DNA from: CAYSEQ01 sp964430475
GTDB lineage: Bacteria; Patescibacteriota; Microgenomatia; UBA8517
Reading direction: 5' to 3'
Assembly: GCA_964430475.1 (NCBI GenBank)
Contig: CAYSEQ010000009.1
Location: forward strand, 1 to 39,469
Length of the DNA stretch: 39,469 nt
The notes beneath the pieces were generated by a model, which worked only from the letters and a program-made list of their open reading frames with translations, ran no database searches and had not been told where the DNA came from. The position numbers and the translations under genes were made by a program. Below are positions 23,087-31,990 of this stretch, piece by piece. Within the stretch, counting starts at the first letter, position 1; every line of letters begins with the position of its first letter.

Positions 23087-24046
23087 TTACTTAGTAAGAT
23101 CCTGCTGACTAAAGACAGCAGTATCAAAAGGTATCGGAGGTTCAGGATACGATTGAAAAACATTCACCTTTCTGTTTGACTCGCCAGCTATTCCTGTTGA
23201 GGAAATTTGATAGCCTTGCGCCGGAAGACTAGGATCATTAGGTCCAAGGGTAATTGCTACAGGGTGAGTTTTATCACTATTATAGTACATCCTAACTTTT
23301 ACCATTATTAGACAACCTTCATCTTCTGCGAAATTACACTCATTTTCATTTATTAGTGAAGGAGAGAGTTCGACTAAAGCTCGGTACTTAAGCTGTTTTT
23401 GATTATTAATATTACAAGATGGATGATCTTTAAAAACATCTTCATTATTAAAATTGTTACCGCGAGCACTGGCTTCATAGTCATAAGCAAAGCGAAAGAC
23501 CCTTACACTCTCAAAATTTCCATTTTTTATTGCAGGTGCACCTTGTTTGCTATCATAAAAAACAAGTATTTCTAAGGCTGGTTCATAACCATAACCAATA
23601 GGATCTTCACCCCAACAAAAGTTAATTGCGCGTCCTTTAAAACAAGGTTTAGCGTTTGCAGAATCACAGATAAGTTTGCCGTCATCTGTGTGTGAGACAA
23701 ACCAAAATGTGGCTGTTTCTCCATTTGCAAGATCTTTAGGATAGATAAAGCTATTACCGGGCGAGTTTGCCTCAATTTTAGTCTCGTACTTAAGCGAGGG
23801 GTCTGAAGGATCCAATTGACCCGAGTTTACGCCTACTTTTGGAGCAAGCAAAGCCCTTTCAACTCCTGCTTCCGCTGCTGAAAAAGCTCTAAGGGCATTT
23901 TCTTCGTAAGAAGTAACCCCAACCTCAGTTATTGAGCGCGAAACAACGGATAAGACAACAGTAAGAAGGACAGACATTATAAGAAGGATAATAATTAAAG
24001 CCTGTCCTTTTTGGTTTTTTTGATAAGGGTTGGGCAGTCTATCCAT
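23087..24046 (-). CDS. PilX/GspK-like minor pilus assembly protein (319 aa)
   Basis: The N-terminus NQKGQALIIILLIMSVLLTVVLSVV resembles PilX-type N-terminal segments: G14 before the hydrophobic helix, no Glu at +5, then SRSITEVGVTSYEENALRAFSAAEAGVERAL, where the AEAGVERAL phrase is typical of the family. The remainder is a beta-rich extracellular domain with several Cys. Such proteins cap or prime pili. It is the last pilin-like gene before the terminator-like hairpin and pilM. Confidence 0.72.
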   Translation of the reverse strand: MDRLPNPYQKNQKGQALIIILLIMSVLLTVVLSVVSRSITEVGVTSYEENALRAFSAAEAGVERALLAPKVGVNSGQLDPSDPSLKYETKIEANSPGNSFIYPKDLANGETATFWFVSHTDDGKLICDSANAKPCFKGRAINFCWGEDPIGYGYEPALEILVFYDSKQGAPAIKNGNFESVRVFRFAYDYEASARGNNFNNEDVFKDHPSCNINNQKQLKYRALVELSPSLINENECNFAEDEGCLIMVKVRMYYNSDKTHPVAITLGPNDPSLPAQGYQISSTGIAGESNRKVNVFQSYPEPPIPFDTAVFSQQDLTK

Positions 24047-24092
24047 ATTTTTTTTAGTTTAGCAATGATTAAAAGTAAGGTCAACTAGAATT

Positions 24093-24677
24093 TTAATAGT
24101 TTCTTAGTAAGATCTTCGTCTTTAGTTCAACCACAGGTCCTTGTCCCTGAGCTTGACCTCTTTTTTTTGCTTTTAACTCAATATCTACTGAATCAACAAT
24201 AGGTAGGGGAGTAGGAGACGGAGGGGGAAAATTTTTACAAAGTAGATTACTAAAAAAGGTATTACAATTTAAAATATTAACCTCAGGTGATGTAAGTCTC
24301 ACCGCATCTGGATCATAACTGCCAGATCCTGAAGCAATATAGTTCCCAGTACTAGAATCAGGAATGCATTCAAAATAAGCGTAATCTCCAAACTCATCAA
24401 TATATACAAGTCTACCCTCATAACTTAAACCACAATCCAAACTTTTTGCCCTCCTTAGTAACCTTTCCATTGTAGTCATGGCATATTCAACCTCATTTTT
24501 GACAATACTTACATCTTCGCTTTTTCTCGCACTTCTTAATGAAACAGAAAGAGCTTGACCAACAACTACCGCAATAACCGAAAAGATAAATAAAACAATA
24601 AGCATTTCAAAAAGGGAAAAACCTCTCTGTGTGAAACCCAAACCTCGAAATCTAAACTTAAAGATAACTCTTTTCAT
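24093..24677 (-). CDS. Type IV prepilin-like protein, PilW/GspJ type (194 aa)
   Basis: The prepilin signal is QRG-FSLFEMLIVLFIFSV, with cleavage after G19 and Glu at +5. The rest is a beta-rich domain with four cysteines and a Pro/Ser linker (PPPSPTPLP). The frame extends to 24752, but MKRVIFKF at 24677 starts one base after the upstream stop (24679) and gives a normal 19-residue leader, so I use it. Confidence 0.78.
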   Translation of the reverse strand: MKRVIFKFRFRGLGFTQRGFSLFEMLIVLFIFSVIAVVVGQALSVSLRSARKSEDVSIVKNEVEYAMTTMERLLRRAKSLDCGLSYEGRLVYIDEFGDYAYFECIPDSSTGNYIASGSGSYDPDAVRLTSPEVNILNCNTFFSNLLCKNFPPPSPTPLPIVDSVDIELKAKKRGQAQGQGPVVELKTKILLRNY

Positions 24678-24678
24678 C

Positions 24679-25143
24679 CTATCTATTCCAATAAGTAAAT
24701 GTCGTTGCGCTTCGTACAGAATGAGTTCCTTGCGAATCGTTCCAACGAACAACCACCAAGGCGTTAACTATTGTAGAAGATGGACCATCAATACTCACAA
24801 GAGAAAGCGTAGATTCTCTATAAAAATTATTTGTTCCTTCAATAAAATCGTTTATTCCACACCCATTGGGCGATGGAGATGGCCAACTGTTAAGATTTCT
24901 TAAACAATAAATATTTCCTGAACTTGATGCCTTACTATAAAAATTATCCCAACTCTTATCCCTTTCCTGTCTTAACCATTCAATCGCTTCCTGAGCGTAT
25001 TTTGAAGCCATGGCATTATTTTGACTAAAGGAAGAATTTCTTATCGAACGCGTTGCCAAAGAAACAATGCCAATCAAAACCAAGCTCACTACTCCCAAAA
25101 CAACAATAACTTCATAAAGAGAATAACCTAAAAATTTTCTCAT
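24679..25143 (-). CDS. Type IV prepilin-like protein, PilV/GspI type (154 aa)
   Basis: Short leader MRKFLG, cleavage before YSLYEVIVVLGVVSLVLIGIVSLA (Glu at +5). After the helix, NNAMASKYAQEAIEWLRQERD resembles the AxxxAQEAIE segment of PilV/GspI minor pilins. The C-terminal domain has two Cys. Tightly packed between two other pilin genes. Confidence 0.78.
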   Translation of the reverse strand: MRKFLGYSLYEVIVVLGVVSLVLIGIVSLATRSIRNSSFSQNNAMASKYAQEAIEWLRQERDKSWDNFYSKASSSGNIYCLRNLNSWPSPSPNGCGINDFIEGTNNFYRESTLSLVSIDGPSSTIVNALVVVRWNDSQGTHSVRSATTFTYWNR

Positions 25144-25158
25144 CTTAAGACTTATTCT

Positions 25159-25725
25159 TTAATAAATCGTTCCACCAGGAGTAATTGTTATAGTTTTTTG
25201 TCCAACGCCCTGAAAATTCAAGGTGATTGTAAGATCGTAAGTTAAGTTTGTCCCTCTTCCCGAAGGATAAAAACAAATAGCTCCGCCAGCTGCACCATTA
25301 ACACACATACTCGGGTTATAAGAGTAAGAAAAAGAAATACCCTGTGGAAAATTTCTTGTCACAACCAATCCTGCGTTATTGGAATAATCATTACCATTAC
25401 ACAAAATTCTAATCTCATAGCGTTGGTTACTTAACCTATAGAAAAAATAAGCGATAAGGTCAATACATTTAGTGTTAGGAGGAGGTAAAATATCAAGCTT
25501 TCTTCCAGCTAAAGCACTTTCCTGAGCCATTTTTAAATCACTAATAAGCATTCTTGCAGCTGAATCCAAGTATTGTCTTTTTTGGAAATCCCGAAAGCGT
25601 GCGTACCCAAAACCAAAAAGAATTGCCATAATACTAATCACAACCAAAAGCTCAATAAAGGTAAATCCCTTGCCTAAAAAAATTAGCTTCAAGATTTTTT
25701 TTGAGGGGTAAAACATAAAAATCAA
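25159..25725 (-). CDS. Type IV prepilin-like protein, FimT/GspH type (188 aa)
   Basis: Signal FLGKG-FTFIELLVVISIMAILFGFG, cleavage after G20, Glu at +5. SAARMLISDLKMAQESALAGRK after the helix is typical of GspH/FimT minor pilins. The C-terminal beta domain has a Gly/Asn-rich loop. The ATG overlaps the stop of the preceding pilin gene. Confidence 0.8.
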   Translation of the reverse strand: MIFMFYPSKKILKLIFLGKGFTFIELLVVISIMAILFGFGYARFRDFQKRQYLDSAARMLISDLKMAQESALAGRKLDILPPPNTKCIDLIAYFFYRLSNQRYEIRILCNGNDYSNNAGLVVTRNFPQGISFSYSYNPSMCVNGAAGGAICFYPSGRGTNLTYDLTITLNFQGVGQKTITITPGGTIY

Positions 25726-26270
25726 GGACTAGTGATACAATAATTGCACTCAATACCCGTTGCACAACTAGGCGGTGTTACCCCTGGGCAATTTGGTGTA
25801 GTTTGCGGATTCTCAAGAGCAGCCCAAAGCCTAAAACGAGGACAAAAACCCCAACCCCCCGACGCAGGAGTCACACAACCAAGCGCAGAATAAACATACC
25901 TTCTAGAAGGATCGGGGTCAGAAGGTACTGACTCAATGTATCTTCTTGGCTCTCCTCCTGGAGGTGGAGTCGCACAGGGAGTGACAGAAGTACCAACAGT
26001 ATAGATACCCCTGGTATCATCAAGGGCTTGTCCGGGTGTAGGCAAATTTATCGGGTAATAACTACAGTCTGCTTTAAAAAGCTCCAATCCATTGGCAATA
26101 AGCTGAAGTTCAGACATTCTTTGAGCATCCCTTGCGATTGATCTGGAATTCTGAAGAGCAAAAATAGAAATAGTTGAAATAATACCAATGATTGAGATAA
26201 CAATCAATAGCTCAATAAGGGTAAAGCCATTTAGAAATTTAAGAATATTTATTTTAAAGTTTTTTTTCAT
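25722..26270 (-). CDS. Type IV prepilin, GspG-like (182 aa)
   Basis: Signal FLNG-FTLIELLIVISIIGIISTI, cleavage after G15. RSIARDAQRMSELQLIANGLELFKADCSYYP matches the helix and start of the beta domain in many Patescibacteria pilins (RDxxRxxxLxxIxxALexY). Eight or more Cys and many Pro lie in the C-terminal half, suggesting disulfide-stabilised loops. One of two similar neighbours, with the 26280-26918 gene, probably paralogous. Confidence 0.82.
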   Translation of the reverse strand: MKKNFKINILKFLNGFTLIELLIVISIIGIISTISIFALQNSRSIARDAQRMSELQLIANGLELFKADCSYYPINLPTPGQALDDTRGIYTVGTSVTPCATPPPGGEPRRYIESVPSDPDPSRRYVYSALGCVTPASGGWGFCPRFRLWAALENPQTTPNCPGVTPPSCATGIECNYCITSP

Positions 26271-26279
26271 ATCATTCCC

Positions 26280-26918
26280 TTAAGGTGTCAAACTAGCGCA
26301 AACATCATTATCTTTTGGTTCTGAAGAACTCTCCCCGGAGAGCCCTCTTGAACAAATAACAAAAATAGGAGTAGAAGGGTTTTGAGGCCTTTCCAGGTAC
26401 GTCCAAAGTCCGTACTCTGATCCGTCCGGGCTTGGAACATAACAGTATTGACAATTGTTATCACTGCATCTTGTCTGACCGGCCAAAGGATCCCCAGGGC
26501 AGGGTTGAAAATTTCGTAAAGGTTGGCCTGGAGCGCAGAGAAATTGGGCAGGGACAACTCCATCTGAAGAGTTAGGACAAACATCTGCTGGAAGTGGAAA
26601 TGCTAGTGTAGGCATAGGATAAAACCCTCTATTTTGATTCGCATAAGACTCTAGGGCTGCCTGATACTGTTTTAATTCAGACTTTCTTCTTGCATCTCTT
26701 GACCTTTGAATCTGGGCAGGATAATTGCTCACAAAAAAACCAGCTAAAACACCAATTACTGCCATCACCACAAGAAGCTCAAGAAGTGTAAAACCCAAAG
26801 AAAGACTTGCCAACTTCAATTTTTTTACTTTCCAAGAATTCTCTTTTTTTAAAAAAAACGAGAAATTTTCCAAAAATCTAAATCTAACTGACTCTAAATT
26901 TTTTTCCTTCTTAACCAT
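26280..26918 (-). CDS. Type IV prepilin, GspG-like, with long leader (212 aa)
   Basis: Signal SLG-FTLLELLVVMAVIGVLAGFF with cleavage after G42. A 42-residue, Lys/Phe-rich leader is unusually long. TTG codons at 26819 or 26813 would give normal 6-9-residue leaders, so the start is uncertain. RSRDARRKSELKQYQAALESYANQNRGFYP follows the helix, and the C-terminal half is Cys-rich like that of the next gene. Confidence 0.8.
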   Translation of the reverse strand: MVKKEKNLESVRFRFLENFSFFLKKENSWKVKKLKLASLSLGFTLLELLVVMAVIGVLAGFFVSNYPAQIQRSRDARRKSELKQYQAALESYANQNRGFYPMPTLAFPLPADVCPNSSDGVVPAQFLCAPGQPLRNFQPCPGDPLAGQTRCSDNNCQYCYVPSPDGSEYGLWTYLERPQNPSTPIFVICSRGLSGESSSEPKDNDVCASLTP

Positions 26919-26968
26919 AGGGCAGTCTATTTATTTATAACATAAGTCAACTACCAACTTCCAGTATT

Positions 26969-27568
26969 TTACTTTTGAATAAGAGACTTTTCATAATCCT
27001 CTATAGAAATATCCAGAGGTGTATCGCCTGAGGATTTCCCAAAACTACATACCTTTTCTCCACAATAAAGATTTCTTGAAACAATCTTTTCACCAAATCC
27101 TTCCTCTTTCTCCTCTCCTTCAAGGTAGGCATAAAGTTGAAATCTAGCCGTGTTTGAGAGGTAAAGGTAGGTAATTCCCCGATCAGTTCTGGGATCTGCA
27201 GGAAGAGTTTTTAAAAAGATGTCACTTGAGTTCAGAAGATTTTCCAACGAATCTTTACCCCATTCACATCCTCTTAGCCCTTCAAAAAATTTGTTCCTGT
27301 CAAAATTTCCTTCTCCTTTTAGCTCGTTAACAACTTTTTCAAAATTTTCTCCTCTGCACATTTTTATTTTTCCATTCTCCGAAGGGGGAAAATAGCCGTT
27401 AACCTCAAAAAATGAATGCAAAGCATCTGAAATCACGCCAAGATCGGCTTTTCTTTGAGCATCTCTTGCCTTACGTTCTGCCTCAACCAAACCCTTAAAT
27501 GTAAAGAAAAAGACAAACATTAAGGTCAGAAAAAGAACAACTAATTCCTGTCTGGTAAAAGGTTTCAT
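26969..27568 (-). CDS. Pilin-like protein with altered processing site (199 aa)
   Basis: The start MKPFTRQELVVLFLTLMFVFFFTF has the pilin-type helix and Glu at +5 of the putative cleavage site, but the residue before it is Pro and not Gly. RKARDAQRKADLGVISDALHSFFEVNGYFPP is a typical pilin segment. The C-terminal domain has Cys pairs and a LPADPRTDRGITYLYL stretch, which occurs in pilins as a calcium or turn region. It may stay uncleaved in the membrane. First pilin-like gene after the prepilin peptidase. Confidence 0.72.
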   Translation of the reverse strand: MKPFTRQELVVLFLTLMFVFFFTFKGLVEAERKARDAQRKADLGVISDALHSFFEVNGYFPPSENGKIKMCRGENFEKVVNELKGEGNFDRNKFFEGLRGCEWGKDSLENLLNSSDIFLKTLPADPRTDRGITYLYLSNTARFQLYAYLEGEEKEEGFGEKIVSRNLYCGEKVCSFGKSSGDTPLDISIEDYEKSLIQK

Positions 27569-27589
27569 TTTTAGCCTTTGCCTTAAAGC

Positions 27590-28414
27590 TTAACCCAGTA
27601 GAGAAAAAAATTCACTAAAGATATTTCCCCAGAAAAGAGTAAGGAAAAAACCCAAAATAAGAAATGGACCAAAGGGAACGGGCTTTCCAAAACTCGCTCT
27701 GCCTAAAGATATCAAAAAAATCCCTACAATAGCCCCAACTATAAAGCTTACTGAAAGAAAAATTACAAACAAAGGCATGCCAAGAAAAACGCTTAAAGGA
27801 ACGACAAGTTTAACATCGCCCAAACCCATACCACGTCCTTTGGTAATAAGATGCAAAAAAAGAAAGAAAAAAGAGGCGCCAAATCCGGAAAGAAGATAGG
27901 GGAAGGGGGAGGTATTTTTCAAAAAGACGGCAAAAACCGCTAGTAAGATTAAATAAAACACTAAATCATCGGGTATCAATTGCTCCTCAAGATCAATCAC
28001 AAATATCGCAATCAAAAAACTTGCAAACAAAAGAAGGTAGGGGAGTGCCCAAAAGCCTAAAGCTTTTTGCAACTCACAAATAATTGCGTTATTTTGATAA
28101 AAATTGTTTTGAAGGTTATAGCGACAAAGATTAAAAAAATAAAAATTTATAAGAAAAATTAAAGCTGTCCCAAGCTCAATTAAGGGATAGCGGATAGATA
28201 TTTTTTTCCTGCAGAACCTACATTTTCCTCGCAAAAAAACATAAGAAAGAACAGGAATATTGTCAAACCAGGCAATTTTTCTTTTACAATGTGGACAAAG
28301 GGATCTACCTTTGACAGCTGAATAACCCCTTGGCCAGCGATAGGTATAAGAGGTCAAAAATGAACCAATGACCAATCCAACAATAAAGATATAAAAAAAA
28401 CTTAAAGGCATCAT
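27590..28414 (-). CDS. pilD: Prepilin peptidase / methyltransferase PilD-like (274 aa)
   Basis: A membrane aspartyl protease that cuts prepilins and methylates the new N-terminus. The N-terminal zinc domain has C40-x2-C43 and C65-x2-C68 (CPHC, CRFC). Catalytic aspartates are in VIDLEEQLIPD (D141 region) and GLGD (D200). About eight membrane helices are visible. The frame can extend to TTG 28447, but the double ATG at 28414/28411 sits right before the first helix, so I use 28414. It is the first gene of the minus-strand pilus operon, and its substrates are encoded just behind it. Confidence 0.94.
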   Translation of the reverse strand: MMPLSFFYIFIVGLVIGSFLTSYTYRWPRGYSAVKGRSLCPHCKRKIAWFDNIPVLSYVFLRGKCRFCRKKISIRYPLIELGTALIFLINFYFFNLCRYNLQNNFYQNNAIICELQKALGFWALPYLLLFASFLIAIFVIDLEEQLIPDDLVFYLILLAVFAVFLKNTSPFPYLLSGFGASFFFLFLHLITKGRGMGLGDVKLVVPLSVFLGMPLFVIFLSVSFIVGAIVGIFLISLGRASFGKPVPFGPFLILGFFLTLFWGNIFSEFFSLLG

Positions 28415-28521
28415 ATTAATTCTTAACCTAATACTTAAAATATTCAACCCCAGTAAACTAGTAAACCCAGTAAATCAGTAAAAGTATTTAAACCAACAAC
28501 TTAATCCAACTCCAACCCTAC

Positions 28522-28566
28522 ATGTGCCAATCCAATCCACCCGTCGGGTGAACTACATTGGCACAT
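28522..28566. repeat. Palindrome upstream of the HUH transposase
   Basis: ATGTGCCAAT (28522-28531) pairs with 28557-28566, a symmetric internal loop of six bases per side follows, then CACCCG (28538-28543) pairs with 28545-28550. The GC-rich tip stands out from its surroundings. It has the shape of a REP-like hairpin recognised by such transposases. Confidence 0.65.
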
Positions 28567-28605
28567 CTCATACATCTTACTTCTTGGCTTATGTATAATT
28601 TAATT

Positions 28606-29277
28606 ATGTCTTATCTTAGAAATGAAATAATCGCAACAAAAGAGATCTACCATGTAATTAATCACTCAATAGGCCAAGAAGTAATTTTTCAGACTCTTTA
28701 CGAATATAGGAGGTTTATTGAACTTATTAATTTCTATCGTTTTCCACAGAAACTTAGATACTCGAAATTTATAAAATTGGAAAGGCAACTAAGAAAGGAT
28801 TATCTTCTAAAACTATCCAAAACAAAGCCTTCCGTTGAAATATTTTCTTTTTCGATTATGCCAAATCATTATCATCTCTTAATGCGTCAACTAGAAGATA
28901 ATGGAATAAGTCATTTTATAGCCCAGATTCAAAATGCCTATGCGAAATACTTTAACAAAAAAAACAAACGGAATGGAAGCTTATTTATGCGTCCTTTTAG
29001 ATTCAAAAGAATACCAAGCAATAATATTTTAATCCACGTTTCACGCTATATTCACCTTAATCCAGTTACTTCTTACTTAATTGATTACGAAACACTTAAG
29101 TCCTATCCATTGACCTCATTTCCGGAATATCTGGGCAAATCCAATAGGGAATTCATAAACACCAATTTTATCTTAAAAATATTTGACTCTAGAAAGTCCT
29201 ACGAAATGTTTGTCAAAAATCAAGTAGATTACCAAAGAAGCCTGCAAAGAATTAAAGGCTATATTCTTGAACACTAA
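28606..29277 (+). CDS. REP-associated (Y1/HUH) tyrosine transposase-like protein (223 aa)
   Basis: Single-strand DNA endonucleases of the IS200/TnpA-REP group. The HUH motif is H88-Y-H90 in FSIMPNHYHLLMRQ. The catalytic tyrosine is Y112 or Y115 in QNAYAKYFNKKNKRNGSLFMRPFRFKR, followed by VSRYIHLNPV, all family hallmarks. ATG 28606 is chosen over the frame's earlier starts because TATAAT (28594-28599) lies just before it and MSYLRNEIIA aligns with the usual start. It is flanked by palindromes on both sides, which suggests a domesticated unit of gene plus hairpins. No target duplication or second ORF is seen. Confidence 0.88.
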   Translation: MSYLRNEIIATKEIYHVINHSIGQEVIFQTLYEYRRFIELINFYRFPQKLRYSKFIKLERQLRKDYLLKLSKTKPSVEIFSFSIMPNHYHLLMRQLEDNGISHFIAQIQNAYAKYFNKKNKRNGSLFMRPFRFKRIPSNNILIHVSRYIHLNPVTSYLIDYETLKSYPLTSFPEYLGKSNREFINTNFILKIFDSRKSYEMFVKNQVDYQRSLQRIKGYILEH

Positions 29278-29315
29278 AACGCTATAAAAATTTACCAAAA
29301 ACTACCAAAAACCTA

Positions 29316-29346
29316 CAGGTGTGAATGTAAGACACCTGACAGGTGT
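29316..29346. repeat. Palindrome downstream of the HUH transposase
   Basis: AGGTGT (29317-29322), ACACCT (29332-29337) and AGGTGT (29341-29346): the middle copy can pair with either flank, giving two alternative hairpins with 9- and 3-base loops. It differs in sequence from the upstream palindrome. Confidence 0.55.
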
Positions 29347-29412
29347 ACAAAAAAATTTTCCTCCTTACTTTCTGTATCAATATGCTTTAAAATTTTTTAA
29401 TAAATTAAAAAG

Positions 29413-31311
29413 ATGAAACATCCTAACAAAGTTAGATTAAACACATTTATCTCTAGATTTAATAAACCGCAAGTAGATATCCTTTTTCTTTTAATAACGA
29501 CCTTTCTAATCTACATTTATAATCTTTCTTCTTCTGTTCACGGCGGAGATTCGGGGGATTTTTTATCGGCAGCTAAAGTTATCGGCGTTCCACACCCTTC
29601 TGGTTATCCTTTGTACACTATGATCGGAATTCTTTTTCTAAGACTGCCAATTGCAGCAACCGATGCCTGGAAAATGGGTCTTGCCTCAGTTATCTTCTCC
29701 TCAATTGCGGTAGCAATCTATTATCAGGTAGTTTTTTTGCTGACCAAAAGTAGATTTTTTTCCTTCGTCACCAGCCTTACACTTGCCTTTACTTATCCCT
29801 TTTGGCTTTATGCAGAAGTTGTTGAGGTTATTGCCTTAAACAACCTTTTTTTTATTATAATCTTATTCTTAACCATAAAATACCTCCAAGAGAAAAAACC
29901 AAAATTTCTTTATTTACTTTCTTTTTTTAGCGGACTTTCCTTAACAAACAACCAAGTAATCATTCTTCTTTTACTTCCCGTTAGCCTTGCTATTTTGACA
30001 ATTTTTATTAAAGGAAAAAAATTGCCGGAGTTTAAGACAATATTAAAATGTATCTTTCTTTTTATCTTGGGTTTAACGCCTTATATTTATATACCGATAG
30101 CAGCTTCAAGAAATCCTCCAGTTAATTGGGGTTATGCGGTTAATTTAGAGAATTTTTTATTTTTAGTGACAAGAAAATACTATGGTTGGGGAATAAAAGA
30201 ACTTTCAGAAAAAATTGAAACCGGTTTATTTGACATAGTTTCTTATAAATTAAAAGTTTATCTTAATTATTGGCTTTTGTATATTCATAACCTCGTTATT
30301 CCAATTATTATAAGCGGAGTATTTTTTTTAATAAAAAAACGAAAATATCTTATTACCTTTTTAATCCTGTTTTCTTATCTTTTAGTTGGACCCTTCTTTT
30401 TTATCTACGCTGGAAACTATTTCACAAGCTTACTAGTTATTTCAATGGTAGAAAAATTTTTAGCCACAAATTTTATTATCCTATTTTTACTTCTGCCTTT
30501 TGGTGTCAAATTCTGGCAGGAGATGTTATCAAAACTTCCCATCCGAAGAAAATTCAAAGAATTTTTTAAGATAGCTCTAAACTTTACATTTCTTCTTATC
30601 CCTTTAGTTTCTTTCTTGGTCAATTTTAATAAATTAAATTTAAGAGATGTAAGGATCGGGGATAATTTAGCTCTTGACACTCTCTCACATCTTCCTAAAA
30701 ACTCCACTATCTTTTTAATAAACGATAGCTTAGTGTTCAATTCTATCTACTATCAAACTTCCTTTAACTATCGCACCGACATTAGAATCCCTGGGCCCAA
30801 CAGTAGCTTTGAGGAAAATTTAATTGCATTAGGAAAGGACACACAAGAAATCAGGGATTATAAAACAAAGAATAAAGGGATTTTGGATAAAGAGACATTT
30901 TACTCATCAATAGGAGCTTTGTTAAAAAAGGGTCCGGTTTTTATCGACAAACCATTTTCAATGACTGACAATGTTTACGGGAAAATAACTGCTATCCCCT
31001 TCGGCATCTTGTACAAATTAGAGTTCGAAGACAATCTTCCTTATTCCAAAGAAAGATATATCAAAGAAGTGTTAGAAGCTATATCCAACTACCATCTTGA
31101 AGATTTTAAAAAATATAAAGAGGTTGTTTCTTCTAATTTGGCATTGGCAGATTTACAAGCTCTTTATTCCCAAAGACTTATGAGCGTAGCAAACTATTTA
31201 TATAACCAATACAAGGAACCTGAGCTAGCAAGACCCCTCCTCAGCAAAGCTTTCGAGATCACACCAACTGAAAATATTTATAGTTCTGAAATACAAAACA
31301 ATAGCTACTAA
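29413..31311 (+). CDS. DUF2723 multi-pass membrane protein, GT-C glycosyltransferase-like (632 aa)
   Basis: The diagnostic segment is GGDSGDFLSAAKVIGVPHPSGYPLY near residues 44-68. Next comes AEVVEVIALNNLFF (about 135), as in DUF2723 proteins that resemble protein O-mannosyltransferases: an acidic loop after the first helix, then about ten to eleven membrane helices to about 400. The last 230 residues form a soluble domain with a TPR-like end (YKEPELARPLLSKAFEITP). Glycosylation of surface proteins such as pilins is an inference from position between two pilus gene groups. It is on the opposite strand to them. Confidence 0.85.
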   Translation: MKHPNKVRLNTFISRFNKPQVDILFLLITTFLIYIYNLSSSVHGGDSGDFLSAAKVIGVPHPSGYPLYTMIGILFLRLPIAATDAWKMGLASVIFSSIAVAIYYQVVFLLTKSRFFSFVTSLTLAFTYPFWLYAEVVEVIALNNLFFIIILFLTIKYLQEKKPKFLYLLSFFSGLSLTNNQVIILLLLPVSLAILTIFIKGKKLPEFKTILKCIFLFILGLTPYIYIPIAASRNPPVNWGYAVNLENFLFLVTRKYYGWGIKELSEKIETGLFDIVSYKLKVYLNYWLLYIHNLVIPIIISGVFFLIKKRKYLITFLILFSYLLVGPFFFIYAGNYFTSLLVISMVEKFLATNFIILFLLLPFGVKFWQEMLSKLPIRRKFKEFFKIALNFTFLLIPLVSFLVNFNKLNLRDVRIGDNLALDTLSHLPKNSTIFLINDSLVFNSIYYQTSFNYRTDIRIPGPNSSFEENLIALGKDTQEIRDYKTKNKGILDKETFYSSIGALLKKGPVFIDKPFSMTDNVYGKITAIPFGILYKLEFEDNLPYSKERYIKEVLEAISNYHLEDFKKYKEVVSSNLALADLQALYSQRLMSVANYLYNQYKEPELARPLLSKAFEITPTENIYSSEIQNNSY

Positions 31312-31381
31312 GCGCACCTCTTATAAAAATTTTTAAAATACTTAAACTCAATACCCCTTTTTGCACATCAAAGCTTTCCTT

Positions 31382-31439
31382 AAGTTTAAGACTTGCTAAG
31401 ATTAACTAGAACTTAAATACAAGCACAAATCTTAAACTT
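31382..31439. terminator. Possible bidirectional terminator between DUF2723 and the major pilin
   Basis: AAGTTTAAGA (31382-31391) is the exact reverse complement of 31430-31439, with a 38-base loop, between two convergent genes. The stem is AT-rich and no clear T run follows, so the case is weak. Confidence 0.25.
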
Positions 31440-31456
31440 CTTTACGCCTTTTAAGA

Positions 31457-31975
31457 TTAATCTATAAATGCTTGGGTTCCTGGAGAGGGTTCATTAGTAC
31501 CAGTAAGGCAAACCGTACCTCCACGTGCATCAGCTGTCGACCAAACAAAGAAAGCGTTGGTGCCGGTGCCCCCACACTTAGATGTCTCTACATTAGACTC
31601 AAGTCTCGCGTAAACCACCGCCGCAGTACCTCCACCTTCTCGGTAGCAAAAATTATTTTGAGCATTGGTAGCGCAGGATGTCACACCAGCTCCGTAGTTA
31701 ATGGACGATGGCACTACTGAAAGCTCACCAGAATTAACTAAAGTAGTTATCCATGTACCACTTTCGGGAAAAAAGGTTCCCCGAGAAGTAAAGTATGCAG
31801 TAACTGCTCTCCCCAACTGCGAGACCGCAGATTTTCTTCCTGTGTCTCTTGTTCTTGCCAACTGTTGAGCTGGATTTATCGCAATAAGTATCACCACAGC
31901 CAATACTCCAAGAATCGCCATTACGATAAGAAGCTCAATTAAAGTAAAACCCTTTTTAAAACTTTTGGCAGTCAT
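31457..31975 (-). CDS. pilA: Type IV major prepilin (172 aa)
   Basis: Signal MTAKSFKKG-FTLIELLIVMAILGVLAVVILIAINP: cleavage after G9, Glu at +5. ARTRDTGRKSAVSQLGRAVTAYFTSRGTFFP continues the helix into a Gly/Ser/Thr-rich beta domain with Cys residues in paired positions. A TTGACA-type promoter, a strong GGAGGTGA sequence, its own transcript and a textbook signal make it the best candidate for the major subunit. It lies upstream of minus-strand genes for minor pilins but downstream of pilC. Confidence 0.88.
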   Translation of the reverse strand: MTAKSFKKGFTLIELLIVMAILGVLAVVILIAINPAQQLARTRDTGRKSAVSQLGRAVTAYFTSRGTFFPESGTWITTLVNSGELSVVPSSINYGAGVTSCATNAQNNFCYREGGGTAAVVYARLESNVETSKCGGTGTNAFFVWSTADARGGTVCLTGTNEPSPGTQAFID

Positions 31976-31990
31976 AAATTTCTAAATTCG

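Noticed and set aside
24678..24752. 25-residue extension of the PilW-like prepilin
   Set aside because: It runs into the preceding pilin gene and would give an abnormally long leader; ATG 24677 gives a normal one.
28558..28605. N-terminal extension of the transposase
   Set aside because: It overlaps the upstream palindrome and promoter; the family begins at MSYLRNE.
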